From positions 64,060,001-64,124,000 of the forward strand of contig CM060989.1 in NCBI GenBank assembly GCA_030765065.1: a DNA stretch of 64,000 nt, written 5' to 3'. Within the stretch, counting starts at the first letter, position 1. Each line of letters starts with the position of its first letter. This stretch comes from Deroplatys truncata. Lineage: Eukaryota > Arthropoda > Insecta > Mantodea > Mantidae. Shown here one piece after another: positions 18,676-31,100 of the stretch. The translations under genes and the position numbers were made by a program. The notes below the pieces were generated by a model. The model was given only the letters and a program-made list of their open reading frames with translations. It was not told where the DNA came from and ran no database searches.

Positions 18676-21174
18676 TTCTCACACTTGCCAGACGTTCCAG
18701 GAGCTGTGACAGTATAACATCGGCGTACGCACCCTTCAGCCCTCACGCCTGAGGAGGTGACTACCACAGGATCTCCTACTCAGCAACTCCGATGATTCCA
18801 ATCACTAATTACACTAATTTTCTCTCCGAGTATTACTTTTAATCGTTATGTAATATTTTATCCATATTCCATAGCTAAAAGGAGCCACTTTGGTCTCCCT
18901 TGAGTGTTAATAAACAGTGTTGTGTTCTATTATACTCAAAGTTCTGCAAAGTATGTATGCTGACTGATAAAAATAAATTTAAAAAAATGTGAAACGAGAA
19001 ATGCGCTGCAACAGTGGTAACATCGGTCTCTCAGACCGTGGCGCTCTATTTTTCTGTGATATTGCCTATGTTGATTATATCACAACCTTGAACGCCGAGT
19101 TATGTGTCACATGAACCTTTGTGTTTGATGTGAAAACGTGGCTTTGTAATTGTTGCTACTTATTGTTACAAATTTATCAGGAAGGCTTCGTAGACCGGTG
19201 TTACTGTTAACGTAAGTATATTTTGCGTACTTCTGATCTCTTATTTTACAAAAAAAAGTCGTCTTCTAGTAAATTACTAGTAATAAGTTCACTCTCTTAG
19301 TCAACAATCACCGTTTTTATTTAAGTTTGAAATAAAGTGTATCGGAACTGTGCGCAGTTAAATCGCGACAAAATGAATTAATACGATACATTTATCGTTC
19401 AATAATGTGACAACCGTTTGGTTTTAGATGCTAATATTTGATATGCTTTCCTTAGCACCCCTTATTAATCGGAAAAAATTACAACGTAAAGAAAACCTGC
19501 GAGGGTTTTTGGGTTCGATTCCACATGGAATCTCCCATGCACAGTATTTGGACAGGTCCAATCTTCTGGGAAGGCTGTTGATTGAGTTATAACAGAGCGG
19601 CAGCTGCGTACACAACGGATGATAAAGTACATCAGCACGGTTCCGAGCGAATGTTTGCTCCACGCAAGGGGAATACTGCCAGCCGTTCTCCCCTCCACCC
19701 TACACTACCTTCTCCTCTGCGTTTCTGCCTCTTCACGACGAAAAAATCGACCTGTACTCTGCTTCTATAAGTTTTCTTCAGGGTCTAAGCATCACTGCTA
19801 TAGCACAGGGCAGGTATTGTAAAGCCTTACACGAGTGTGCTTCCAATGAGAAGAAGAATAACCCAAACGTAGCACAACATTAAAGAGCGAAGCAAGAAAA
19901 GCGCGAGATAAACGGGAAAGGTTCTTCAGAGCAACGTTAGAAATACGATCATGCCCAGGAACTTTTCTCGATATCAGAGTGATGAGAAACTAGCGCACTT
20001 CACTGGGAGAAATGAAGGCTCTGTTCTAACTGTATAACACTTTAGCGACTAACCATGGCATAACTCAAAAGGAGAAGTTTTTTTTCTAGTTCCTACAACC
20101 GGCCCTGCAAAGAAAAAAGAAAATCTGGTAGTAAGATAGAGAAATAATTGCAATAAATAGTTTCCGCATATTAAGTCACTGTATAATGTAATAAGCCTGC
20201 GTTGACAGATTTGTCCGTATAGAAAAAGGTAATTAGCAAGCCATGTAAGGAAGACATTAGTAACAGCCGAATGCAGAACACGTTAACTTAAAGATTCTTA
20301 GAATGCAGTTAGAGTTAAGTTCAGTACGTTTGCAAAGTCACGTATACAGAAATTTTATAAAAGAGAAAGGTAAATGAAATTCAGATTCGGGGAGGTTCCG
20401 CATAGTAACAAGAGGCGCATATGTAGAGTTCTTTGTATTGACCCGCACGAGAGGGAACCTTGGTGGGGTAGTTCTAAAGTGGGCGGGACTTAAGTTAATA
20501 AAAGAACGTGTATTGCTAAAATTAGCGTCTTTATTTTCTTTCATGTACACCGTAGGGACTTACAGTCTTTTATGGTGATCGGACGTTCGTAGCACCTAAG
20601 ACCGCACTGGATTATCAGTTAGTTAACGGTAGCCGCAAGGGGTTTTGCCGGTAAGCATTTTAGCGACTTACGGCAAATTACGCTTCTAATTTCTTTATTG
20701 CGGAAGTAGCTATTTCAGACTGTAAAACTGATACTGCAGAAGTTAGCAGGTATAATAAGTCAGTTATAGTTTCGAGTGCTACAATCCATAATCAGTTTCG
20801 TTCTTTATCTTCAAACGGGCGGCAACTTACTTCAATAGCTCGAGTATTAGATCACATTAAATTTCTCAGTCAATTTAAACTGGTGTTATCCTTTCGCACT
20901 ATGCCCACGCATACCCTGAGAGAAATATCTCATAACCAACCACTGTAGTAGCTGGCAGCGGAATCAACAACAGACGTCGTAATTAAAAGTATTCGTCGCC
21001 ATTCTTATACACCATCAATGGTTACATCATTTCATGAATTTGATTTCTAAGTCTTAGTACGGTTTAAATTTCATCAGGGTACATACCTAAACAGCCTTTT
21101 GAAAAGCAACAAGCTTCACTGTAAACCAGAAAGAAAACGGTACTTAACTGCTTATTTTAGCAAATAACGTTTTT
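18676..21174. other. Unassigned intergenic sequence
   Basis: No convincing gene. Near 19503-19530 GGGTTCGATTCCACATGG resembles a tRNA-type B box and may mark an old SINE. Short open frames here show no domains. Confidence 0.4.
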
Positions 21175-21984
21175 ACTTTCTCTACCACGTATAATAAGTA
21201 GGTGAAGTGTTGATTCTGCCCAAAAATTTGATACTGAGATTTCACCGGAAATACAGGTTTTGAGGCCCCCTGAAAAAAAGCACTTTTAGAAAAAGTGTGT
21301 CTGTTTGTGAACAACATAACTCAAAAACAAAAAGTCGGATAAATATCAAACTTGGTATTTAGGTTCAGTATTTTTCAAAGATGCGACACGAAGGTTTTCA
21401 AGAAAATCCCTCAATTCAGACTACCCTTTACATGGCACACTTTTCGAAAATTTTGATTTTTGATTAAAATATATATTTAAGATATTTTCATGACAATATA
21501 ATCTATATCTTAAATTTTCTGGGAATCTTCCCATAAATCCTCTTCGTTTTGAATGACTTTCGCATAACTGGCAAATCGTAGGAGATATACAAAAACATTT
21601 TACACAAAAGTGAAGGGCCCTTTAAAACATACAATTTATGGTATATACTTTTTTTTTGAGTGAACCATTTCCGAGATATTCCTTGTCATTTATTTGAAGT
21701 TTCCAATAGTTATCTTTTTCTCAAATCCGAATTTGTTATTCGTTTTCTTGTTTCGTGGACATACAAAGAGAATGGAATGCTCCACATACGAGGCTACCAG
21801 CTCTTAAAATATTTGACTATCACTTAAAACCTATATTCCTCTTGCACCCACAAGAAAATAAGCGATAGTTTCTGCTGCAAATGTTTATCTCGAATAACAT
21901 GAAGTAGATTGAGAATAAGCGTTTGTAAAAATAGTTTGTACAAGAGTAGAGAAAGTCACGTGAATGTAACACATCAGATTTTTT
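21175..21984 (+). repeat. Family A repeat copy
   Basis: Starts ACTTTCTCTACCACGTATAA and ends at CACATCAGATTTTTT. The central TG microsatellite is almost absent and the copy is diverged. Confidence 0.8.
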
Positions 21985-22442
21985 ACTTTCAAGAATTAGA
22001 ATATAAACTTTTTATGTTTTGCCAATGTTTTAAACTACAATGAAAGCATTTTCTACACTTGTAATACCTATATGCGACTCTCATTAGCATGATCCTGTAA
22101 CCTAAGCGTATAGGTACGTGAGCTATATAAGCTTTTCTTTTTGTTTTTTGTGATATAATGAACAAAGAACCAATTATTGTTAAACGCATTTCGGTTTAGG
22201 CTGAAGACGCTCAGATGTTATGTAATCTCAAAGTGACGTTCAACAACGCCTTGTGCCAACAAGCAGCACCATAGTACCAAAATGTTTTCCTTCTAACTTC
22301 TCCCAACTTTCTTAGAAGTCTCTCGATACCACTAGCAACTAGTTATTCCCAAAAGGCCAAAGTTTCCTAAAATGAAACGCTCCGCCGTTACTTGTTCTGT
22401 TACAGTCAGTTTGAAATACATCGGCAGCAAGATTAATTATGC
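21985..22442. other. Unassigned spacer
   Basis: Nothing recognised between two family A copies. Confidence 0.35.
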
Positions 22443-24219
22443 CTCCCAAAAATTCGAGGTCTAGATTTCACCGGAATGCATGTTTTAAAGGCCGTGTGTG
22501 TGCATGACCATGAATGTGCCTGTAAAAAGCAACTCAGAAACGAAATCTTGCATAACTATTTAACTACAGTATCTTCCAAAGATGTGAAGATGTTATTGTC
22601 TTTACGTTGTTTGCAACACGCTTTGGGCGTCAATTTGAAGTAGGTTGTATTGTAGGAGTTGTATCCTATTTCAACTGTTGGAGTGCCGAACTTGAAGTAG
22701 TTGCAACCGCACGTATATGTAAACAGTTTCCGGTGGCCTTCGCCCCAAAAATGTACTTTCAGGTGGCCTTTGCCCCAAGTTTAAAAAAAAATATTAACTA
22801 CGTAATTTAGCTGTTTCTTTAAATATTATATACTTATGTTTGCCTCGGCTGCGTCAGTATTATTGTTACAGACACGTTTCTCTTAGTAGGGTTGTGATGC
22901 GACAAGAATGTAGGCTTACACAGATTTTAAGTTTTAATTCACTCTTTTTTATTAATCCTTGACACAAATTAAATAGCACTTCACTGATATCGAGAGCTGT
23001 GAGATTGTTTTATTTAATACTTGCACATTTTAACACGTATACTATTTTCGTTTCACACGAATACGTAATTAATTTCTCGAGGACACATCTCGCGTCTGGT
23101 TATGAGCACTGTTTGGAGGCAACTGACTTGATTTCAACCGTCTAAACTTGTAAATTTCTGTATTTCAAGTCTCTGATTGGCTAATCCTACTCCAATAGAA
23201 TACCTTCATTTAACTAAAGCTTTTTTTGGTTGTTGATTGGCTATTTTCTGAACTGTCACAAAATTTACATTATTGTTGCTCCAATAATGACTAGTAGCAT
23301 TTAAACTTTCAAATTCATTATTGCCTCAAGGTTACCTCATTGTTACCTCATTGTTTGCAACTTTTAACCTATTTCTCACAGCTCCTACATTATTAAATTA
23401 CGTAATGCATTCACATAACATTATTGAACATGTTTACAATAATATAATCATATGCAATGACTGTTACATACATTTTACAAATTATTACATACGCATACTG
23501 CTTCAAGGTGGGCTGTTATTGAATTTACATATTTATATAATTAGACTGAAATTATTCAAGTGTTAAAAATACTGCCTCAAATGTGAAACGAAGATTTTCA
23601 AGAAAATCCCCCTAACCCATACTATCCTTTACATGGAAAATATTTCGAAATTGTTGATTTTCTCAAAAATGAATAACGATTTTAATTAACACACCTAATG
23701 TTAAGATATTTACATGAAAAATAAAAGTATATGTTGAATTTACTGTAAATAGCCTTGAGATCGTCTTTAATCAGAACGAATTTTGTATAACCGGTAAACT
23801 TTAAGCGATAGACGAAAATATACCAAAAAAAATGTAAGATCTCACAATTTATTTCAGATAACTTTTTCCATAGCACAAGCTAATACCGAGATATCAGTCA
23901 TTATTGCTTTGAACTGTTCAATACTTTGTTATTCTTTTTTTAAATCTGTCGCTCTTCCGTAGTTTCCCGCGAATTCATGGAAAGAGTTGGAACTTTGTCA
24001 GCATATAACGACCTGGTTTTTAAGCATCGGGGTATTGATTCGATTTCTTCAATCCCCCTAGATTCCTTCAACCATATGTATAATAAAACTATTTCTAGAA
24101 AGGTTTATCTCGATTATCATTAGTAGATAGAAAAATAAATCTTCGTAAAACTAATTTGTAGAAGGTGTATGAAATAAACGATAGCATGTAGAAAAGTAAT
24201 GTGGAAGTGACACACAGAA
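22443..24219 (+). repeat. Family A repeat interrupted by family B
   Basis: Two halves (22443-22587 and 23579-24219) join at the CTTCCAAAGATGTGA landmark. ATGTGA appears on both sides of the inserted family B element, consistent with a target duplication. Confidence 0.7.
22588..23578 (-). mobile_element. Family B repeat, copy 1
   Basis: Element ends are TTGAGGCAGTATTTTTAACAC (at 23578, minus strand) and a distal end near 22590. It contains CCAATCAGAGACTTGAAAT-type sequence, AATAAAA near 22950 and a stretch TTGACGCCCAAAGCGTG (minus strand, about 22630) that resembles a primer-binding site. It is non-coding here. It could be a solo LTR or a partly deleted LTR element; this is unresolved. Confidence 0.6.
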
Positions 24220-24476
24220 ATTTCTACTTCAATTCGAAATGTAGTATACTTCATAAGTTATGTTTGATAAGGTCAAATATTATACAATTTCCTACGTACT
24301 TCAGCAAAACTATTTTTAGTTGTAGTGTATTTAACAAAACTATAACCTCAAATTGATTGCGATTCTAGTACTATAGGAAAGTACTGAGCTATTTAATGGA
24401 ATATTCAATATTATTTTTGTATACATAAGACTTTATATTACAAAAATGTAAACACAGCTGTTAAAATATTTTTCGA
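24220..24476. other. Unassigned AT-rich spacer
   Basis: Nothing recognised. Confidence 0.3.
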
Positions 24477-24868
24477 TTCTCGTCGTCCGCCCACTCTGAC
24501 TGTGGAGTTTTCGTGGTTTTCTGTGGTCGGTAGGCCCCGGGGTGTTTTCTCATGTACCACAATTTTTCTTTCATTTCGTTTCCTTCTAATCCTTTAGGTG
24601 TGCTTCTACGTTTCTGGCTAAGGCGGTACCAGACATATGGTGCGGATTCTTGCTCAAAGGAAAGAGTTCTCCCCGTGGACATAGAGGGCTGCTTGGCGAC
24701 GAGTCGTTCATCGCCCCCTCTAGGCAGCTCCAATAGTGCATGTCTGTTTGCGGCATGTAGCCTCCTGTGGTTCCTTCAATTCATCCCTTCCTCCTAGGGG
24801 GGTGATAGCCACAATAGATCTATGAAGGTCAAAGTGTGCGAGGTGTCCCCCCTCCATTGTTTAATCTA
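24477..24868 (+). mobile_element. SINE, 5'-truncated (same family as 44021)
   Basis: Shares with the SINE at 44021-44535 the landmarks CCCACTCTGAC, GGTCGGTAGGC, GTGCTTCTACGTTTCTGGC, CCCCGTGGACAT and the final AGATCTATGAAGGTCA. The tRNA-like head is missing. Confidence 0.75.
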
Positions 24869-24877
24869 TACCTATAT

Positions 24878-25173
24878 TGTAACGACACTTCGTGGATGTC
24901 GAACCACGACCGGGAAGTTGCATAAGGTTGCGTAAAGTTTAAAAAAGTGTAGCAATGAGGGCGACAGGTTTCTGAGTTGTCCCACGAAAACGTATTTATT
25001 GGCCACTTAAATGCGTCAGTTCTCTCAGTTTATTAATATAATACACTTGGTTTTTATAGAAACCGTTGTTCTTCTCCGAGCGACACCATGGTACCTTCCG
25101 CCTCTACCCTCTGAGCCTATTCCCGCCTCTGTTGTCTAAAACCCCTGGGCTAACCGCCCCCAGGGTCGCTACA
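24878..25173 (-). mobile_element. Possible solo LTR
   Basis: On the minus strand it begins TGTAGCGACCC and ends GTCGTTACA (TG...CA), with TATAAAAACC and two AATAAA motifs in the expected order. Flanking bases ATAC/ATAT match only approximately as a duplication. No internal retrotransposon region is attached. Confidence 0.45.
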
Positions 25174-25499
25174 GTATCTATAAAATATGTAACTTTTAAA
25201 ATAATGGCTTACAATGTTGTAGCTTTCTTATTTTTTTTAACATATGGATTATTCTACCCAGGAAGTTATACCGTATGTATACTTCTCGTGGTTTGCTATT
25301 CATAAATAAATAATAAGAGAAATGAAGTAACAAACCAAGGAATTTAAACATGGTAATTGCATATTATATTAAATTGTTACTAGTATGAAGCAATGTACAA
25401 AGGAGTGTTTTAAAATTAATTGCAATGCGATACAATAAACCTTTAAAATATGTAGACAGGGCCCAATAACAATAATAAGAGCAATATTCGAGTTCAAAA
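25174..25499. other. Unassigned spacer
   Basis: AT-rich, nothing recognised. Confidence 0.3.
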
Positions 25500-25802
25500 A
25501 CACTACCAGATTTGACTATCGCTTAAAGTCTACCATATTCCCCTTGTACCTACAAGAACAGTAGCAATAAATTAGTTTTTGCAAACGTTTATCTCTATTA
25601 AAATAAAGTAGATTGAGAATAAGCGTTTGTAAAATAGTAGAGAAGGTCATGTGAGTGCAACATATTAGATTTTTACTTTCTCTACTATGTATAGTAACTA
25701 TGTATAGTATTGTATTCCACCCAAAAATTCGATACCGAGATTTCAGCGGAAATACATCTTTTGAGACCCACTGAATCCAAAAAAAGCATTTTTGGAAACA
25801 TG

Positions 25803-25850
<48 letters not shown>

Positions 25851-26596
25851 TGTCTGTGAATAACATAACTCAGAAACGAACAGTCGGATAAACACCAAAC
25901 ATGGTATTTAGGTTCAGTATCCTCCAGAAATGCGACACGTCGGTTTTCAAGAAAATCCTCCCACCCCAGATTACTCTTTACATGGAGGATTTTTAGAAAA
26001 TTTTAATTTTCTCAAAAATGGCTCTAACGATTTTGATTAAAATATCATATGTTTAAGATACTTTCATGACAAATAAAATGTATATATTGAATTTTCTGGG
26101 AATGTCTCCCAAAGTATTCTTCATTGTGAACGACTTTTGCATAACTGGTAAACCATAAGAGATAGGCAAAATTTTACTGCACAACAAATGTAGATCGCGT
26201 TAAAATACACAATTTATGTCATATACATTTTTTGTTGTTGAGTGAACCATTTTCGAGATATTGGTTATTATTCCCTTAAATTTTTCAATACTTATTTGCT
26301 CAAATGGGAATCCGTTATTCATTTTTTTGTCTTGGATATGCAAAGAGTATTAATCTGTGCAAAGAGAATGGTGCTGCACCTAGCAACCAGCTATTAAGAG
26401 ATATGTATGTGCTTAAAGGCGACTGTATTTCTATATTGGCCTTGTAAATATATATTCCCCTTACATTTACAAGAAAATTAGCAATAAGATGTTTATCTCG
26501 ATTTACATGAAGTAGATGGAGAATAAGCGTTTGTAAAAATAATTTGCACAAGAGTAGAGAAAGTCATGTGAGTGTAACACTTCAGATTTTTTTTTT
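25500..26596 (+). repeat. Family A, partial plus full copy in tandem
   Basis: A 3' fragment (25500-25674, from TTTGACTATCGCTTAAAG to the terminal ATTAGATTTTT) directly abuts a full copy (25675-26596) with a pure TG microsatellite at 25808-25849. Head-to-tail arrangement. Confidence 0.8.
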
Positions 26597-26789
26597 ACAT
26601 AACCTGCAACTATTCCTAGGAAGACTTATATTTACTTCATGTTGCTCCAGATAAACTTTGCAGAAATAATGCATTACACATTTCGTTGTACATACGAGGA
26701 ACTGAAACTAAATTGAGTTTTATTTATGGACGGTCTTTAATTGCTGTGGTCCTTAGCGTTCCATTCTATATTGGGCGTGAAAGACCGGT

Positions 26790-27144
26790 AATTTTGCTCA
26801 GAGGCCTCTTTATCAGGCTTGAGGTTCTTTTACGTGCCGTAAATCTAAGACGGGACCACCGGCTTTACTTCCCTTCCGAAGGAAGCCATGCTGAGAGGAA
26901 TTGAGTTGCTTTATACTTAAGAGAGTGAAGAACCCAGCCCGTAGCCAGATATGATAGTAAGGAATAAGATGATATGAAATGAGGCCGAAAGGGATGCTGG
27001 AGCAATTGGTTGAATGAAAGGTGGGGAAAATCGGAGAACCCGGACACCGCTTTGTCCACCACAAACTCCACATGCGAGGCCTTGGGATCGAAACCGGCCG
27101 CATTTGTAGAGGCGAGCGGTCTAACCATTTGGCTACGGCGCTGC
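26790..27144 (-). mobile_element. tRNA-derived SINE
   Basis: On the minus strand the head reads GGCAGCGCCGTAGCCAAATG with A-box-like GTAGCCAAATGGTTAGA and B-box-like CGGTTTCGATCCC, i.e. tRNA-like. The body continues through CCTTCGGAAGGGAAGTAAAG. Ends are approximate. Confidence 0.6.
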
Positions 27145-28141
27145 CATGTCGCTTTATCCTTAAAATTTCATACTCTTTCCATGACATCGCGAGAAACAAG
27201 CGAACAACAACAGCACTTCAATAGTTACAGTGTTGAAAATGTCAAACCAATAAAAACAGATATTTCGGCAGTGGTTTATACCGCAAAAAAGTTATTGGAA
27301 ATAAATGTGTGTTTTAAAGAGTACATTTTTTTGTCATAATTATTTCAAGTGGTTGTTTTGCATTGATAGCTTATGTAGTCGAGTCCATAAAATTATTTAA
27401 TTCAGCAGAAAAATAATAAAATTTACTCTTAAACCATGCGAATTCATTTATTTTTTCTCTAATACTACTTGCAATACACTTTTGCATGTTTTCTTTAGTA
27501 TAATCACTATCTTCTGAACCTCAAGTATTTAGTTATGTATATTAGTTCACTAGAAATTGAAAAAACAATTATTTGCCAAGTCAAAAAAGTAAAAATGTGA
27601 AAAATTTGCAATGTTGTTGCTCTCTTAATATCACTAATGTACATTTATAAAATTATGATTGTACTTAAGAAAGTTTACCTATGTGTTGTATACATGTACT
27701 GAAAATTTAAACTCTCTACCTCTCATACTTTCTGAGAAAAGGGTACATACGTATCCAAAAATGTTGTTTTGAGAAAACTGAATTTAAAGTTTGACTCAAT
27801 TTAGTACATTCCAGGGCCATAATCATCTGCACCTTAATTCCTGGATTGCTTCAGCTTTTCTGATTGCCTTCTCTTGGTTATGGCCTCCTTTGTTAATTGC
27901 TGAACTGCTCGCTGGGCATGATATAGTCGTTCGTTGTTGAAACATACAAAAATGTTCTAAAAAGGGACGTTGCATGACAGCTTTAAAGGAATGCAGACTA
28001 GCATTTAAATGGTATTTAAGTGTCTTAAAAACCTCTTAACCCCTGAAAAGTATATATTTTCTCAAACTGGAAATAACAGAGATTTTATTAGTGCTTAAAA
28101 CAAAAAATGTGATTTTTTACCATTTCAGTCCCCTTAGGGTA
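27145..28141. other. Unassigned AT-rich sequence
   Basis: No gene or repeat recognised with confidence. Confidence 0.3.
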
Positions 28142-28352
28142 TTCCAGAAAATTCAAAATATAATTTTTATTTGTATTGTAAGTATCTTAAATGTAAGACG
28201 GTATTTTAATATAAATCGTTATCCATTTTTGAGAAAATAAGAAAAATTAGAAACAGGTTCCATGCCAAGGATAGTTTGTGGTGAGAGATTTTCAGCACAA
28301 AACTTCATATCGCATCTTTGGAATATACCGAACTTAAATACCAAGTTTGGAA
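28142..28352 (-). repeat. Family A fragment
   Basis: Diverged internal piece: CCAGAAAATTCAAAATATA through ACTTAAATACCAAGTTTGG. Confidence 0.7.
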
Positions 28353-29376
28353 ATATTTACTCTGTACTGAGAGTCGAACCCAATTTGGTAGAATAAGATT
28401 CACGAATCAGGAAACCGCCGCAGGGTTCACTGGTTGACCGGAAGTTACTTCTTGGGAGAGATTTGTTGTCTTATTCAAACTGCCGAGGCGTTAAGGGTGT
28501 TGGCGTATCCGGTCTTCCTTTTCGCTTCCCTTTACTTCAAACTTTATCTTCTCTTCTGCTACAGTGCAAGTAACATTTCGCTCCCATTCCTGGGGCTCAT
28601 TATAATGCACAGATGCTGTGGGAAAATGTGCTTAAATTTATACTATAAACAGGTTCCCTTTGGTCTAGAGGTTTATTTTGCTTTCCTGGTTTCCCCATTA
28701 TCATATTTCTGTATTTGTAAGCAAATGCTTCAGGACTTGTTCAATTAACATTTCGCGTCTTAAGGAAAGAAAATATAAGGAGAGTAATTTATTGATTTCC
28801 TGACACTGCATCCAGAATTAATGCTCATCAAAATGAAAAATAACTTCTTCCTCAGTCAAGGATTAGGTTACTGCCTGTTCCGGTCTCACATCAATGCAGC
28901 GTTTCCTTGGTCTTCCCATTGACCCCCAACTCTTTGGTTTATATAGCTTATTTGTTTAGGAATTCTTCAAATGTCATTCTTTTTAAATATCGAAGCCATT
29001 TTTTTCTATATTTCATTAGCTTTTCTACAGAGTGAGTCAAAAGACTCCGAACCGCCTGCGCGGTGTGTTTCCTGTCCGCGTCCTCGGTGCTTGTTGCCGT
29101 CTGCTGCTATCATAGAAAGGCGCGCATGTAACCATACAACATTTTTAAAACTACTTTTAAAGGCTTTACTTACCAACTTTATGAAAGGAAATGCTGAAAC
29201 TGGACAATAGGGGTTGGAGACAAGGATAGGGCAAGTCAGTGTAACAAACTTTTCATTCCTAAGTTATTGGTGAACCAGCATTATGTGCGTGCAGCCGTGC
29301 AGTGTATAAAGTGTTAATTTTACGTCAACCTGTGTATTGTTTTTATTGCGTGTGTTTTATTTAGGATTTTACAAAT
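28353..29376. other. Unassigned sequence
   Basis: GAGAGTCGAACCC near 28370 on the minus strand resembles a tRNA-type B box, hinting at a SINE remnant. The rest is unrecognised. Confidence 0.3.
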
Positions 29377-29604
29377 ATGGACTTATTAGATTACTTATTA
29401 GAAACTCAGTTTTCGGCCCAACCTTATGAAAAAAGGTGTGAACTTAAAGGCACAAAACCAATTCCTAAGCTTAGCATTGTCTTCCAGGAAAAGAACCAAA
29501 AGCGAACAGTTCAAACATCCTGGTACAGTAAATTTAATTGGTTGAAGGAATATCAAATATTAAAAGCACTAAAACAAAAGCTTGCAATAAAAATCACCGA
29601 CTAG
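29377..29604 (+). CDS. 75-aa ORF, possible hAT-type fragment
   Basis: Uninterrupted ATG-initiated frame ending TAG. It contains VQTSWYSKFNWLKEYQ, whose W-Y...W-L spacing weakly recalls the TTF-type domain at the start of hAT-like transposases, and a Lys-rich tail. There is no catalytic region, zinc-ligand set or TIRs nearby. It may be a chance frame or a transposase remnant. Confidence 0.25.
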   Translation: MDLLDYLLETQFSAQPYEKRCELKGTKPIPKLSIVFQEKNQKRTVQTSWYSKFNWLKEYQILKALKQKLAIKITD

Positions 29605-30009
29605 AGCTTATATACAAGAAAATCTAATTCAGTACCTACTTGTTTTCATGATTTACAATCATATAATGGTTTGTCAGCATTTTGTAAAGTTACACATAAC
29701 GCAATATTTTTATAATCTAGTTTAGTTTAAAATGTATGTTCAGTCAATTTCGGCAATTAGTAGTGATGCCAATGACTACTAAAACAATGATAAATAATGA
29801 TAATAACAATAATCGTATCATAATAAGGAATACGCACTATTTTATGTATGGGAATTTGTGCATCATTTAAAAAAATTTAAAATCTAGTATACCCAGAACA
29901 CAGTATCAAGCTACGCCATTGCAGGCTTTTGACTTCGTCCAGCCAGTGTCAGTTCTTTATGTGACTGGTCTAAAAACCATACAGTAACATTACAAACTAA
30001 CAAATGAAA
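29605..30009. other. Unassigned AT-rich spacer
   Basis: Nothing recognised. Confidence 0.3.
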
Positions 30010-30704
30010 TGTATATAATCTGTGTGGAATGAAAGGGCAAATACTCTTTATGAAAGAGTTTCGCTAGGATTGGCACACAAGAAAAGGCTAAACAAATTAC
30101 AAATAACTCGGCATTATAGAGGAAGGGGTGAAGAATTATTTGCAAGTCAACATATTTTTCCAAGCCAGTGTTCTACCAGGTCGAGTCCTGTGCTTGCAAT
30201 CAGCTGTTCACTTCTGATTGATCTTCGTCACGGTGTTAAAGTGCTTACCTCCAAGATGACCTTTGAGTCAGGGGAACATGTGAAAATCACTTGGGACAAA
30301 CTCCGGTGAATATGGAGGATGCGAGAAAACTTCCCACTTGAATCTTCTGAGCTCCGCCTGGGTCAAGATTCAACTTGAAAGTTTTCTCGTATCCTCCGTA
30401 TTCACCGGAGCTTGCCCCAAGTGATTTTCATATGTTCCTCCAACCCAAAGGTAAGCACTTTTAGCACCAATGATGAAGTAAAATCAGTGAACGCTGGTTG
30501 CGAACACAGGACCCGACCTGGTACAACACTGGCTTAGAAAAACTTGTGTCACGTCCGCAAAAATGCTTCGAAAAACTTGTTGACTTTGCAGAAAAGTAAC
30601 AGAAGGATTTTACAACATAAATAAATCAATTCAACATCATCAATTGTGTGTAAAGTTTTTTACAAAATAGGTAAGCTTACTTATTGGACGTCCCTCGTAT
30701 ATAA
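30010..30704 (+). mobile_element. Rearranged mariner remnant
   Basis: The plus strand at about 30490-30599 translates to RTQDPTWYNTGLEKLVSR and KCFEKLVDFAEK, the C-terminus of a mariner transposase. The element seems to end at GGACGTCCCTCGTA (30691-30704), a mariner-type terminus. The segment at 30372-30490 is repeated in inverted orientation at 30224-30336, with arms of more than 50 bp of very similar sequence. The 5' end and catalytic core are not visible. Confidence 0.65.
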
Positions 30705-30909
30705 GAGATTTCATCAGTGACACGGAGAAGAAGGTTAAAAGTTGTTGCCACTACTAAACGGCAATAAGAAAACAGGATTTTTTTAGTTCCATTTATACAA
30801 CACCTTTAACTACATTGTCCTATCGGTGGCCTTTCCTTTGGAACTTATTGCCTATTGGCAATGGTGTTAACTCGCGTAACTCCTGTTGTTGGATTTCTTG
30901 TACTTTTGG

Positions 30910-31080
30910 TTTTTTAATCATTAGATCATACACACATTCACACTCTCATTCATACTTCCAAACTCTGGGGAGGACATGTATTAATCTTGGCTAGAGAAAA
31001 ATTCCCCCCAGCCGGGAATCAAACCCGGGACCCTCACACAGCAGGCAGTTGCTCTACCGACTGAGCTAAGTGGCCAGATA
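30910..31080 (-). mobile_element. tRNA-derived SINE
   Basis: On the minus strand, GGCCACTTAGCTCAGTCGG and later GGGTTTGATTCCCGGC provide A and B boxes with tRNA-like spacing. A non-tRNA body follows, ending in an A-rich stretch. Because a body follows the head and the tRNA lacks a clean 3' end, I call a SINE rather than a tRNA gene. Confidence 0.75.
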
Positions 31081-31100
31081 AAACAGCAGTGTAGCATGAA

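Noticed and set aside
26813..27199. 128-codon minus-strand frame
   Set aside because: It coincides with a tRNA-derived SINE and shows no domain.
31014..31080. Functional tRNA gene on the minus strand
   Set aside because: A and B boxes are present, but the 3' acceptor side is replaced by a SINE body.
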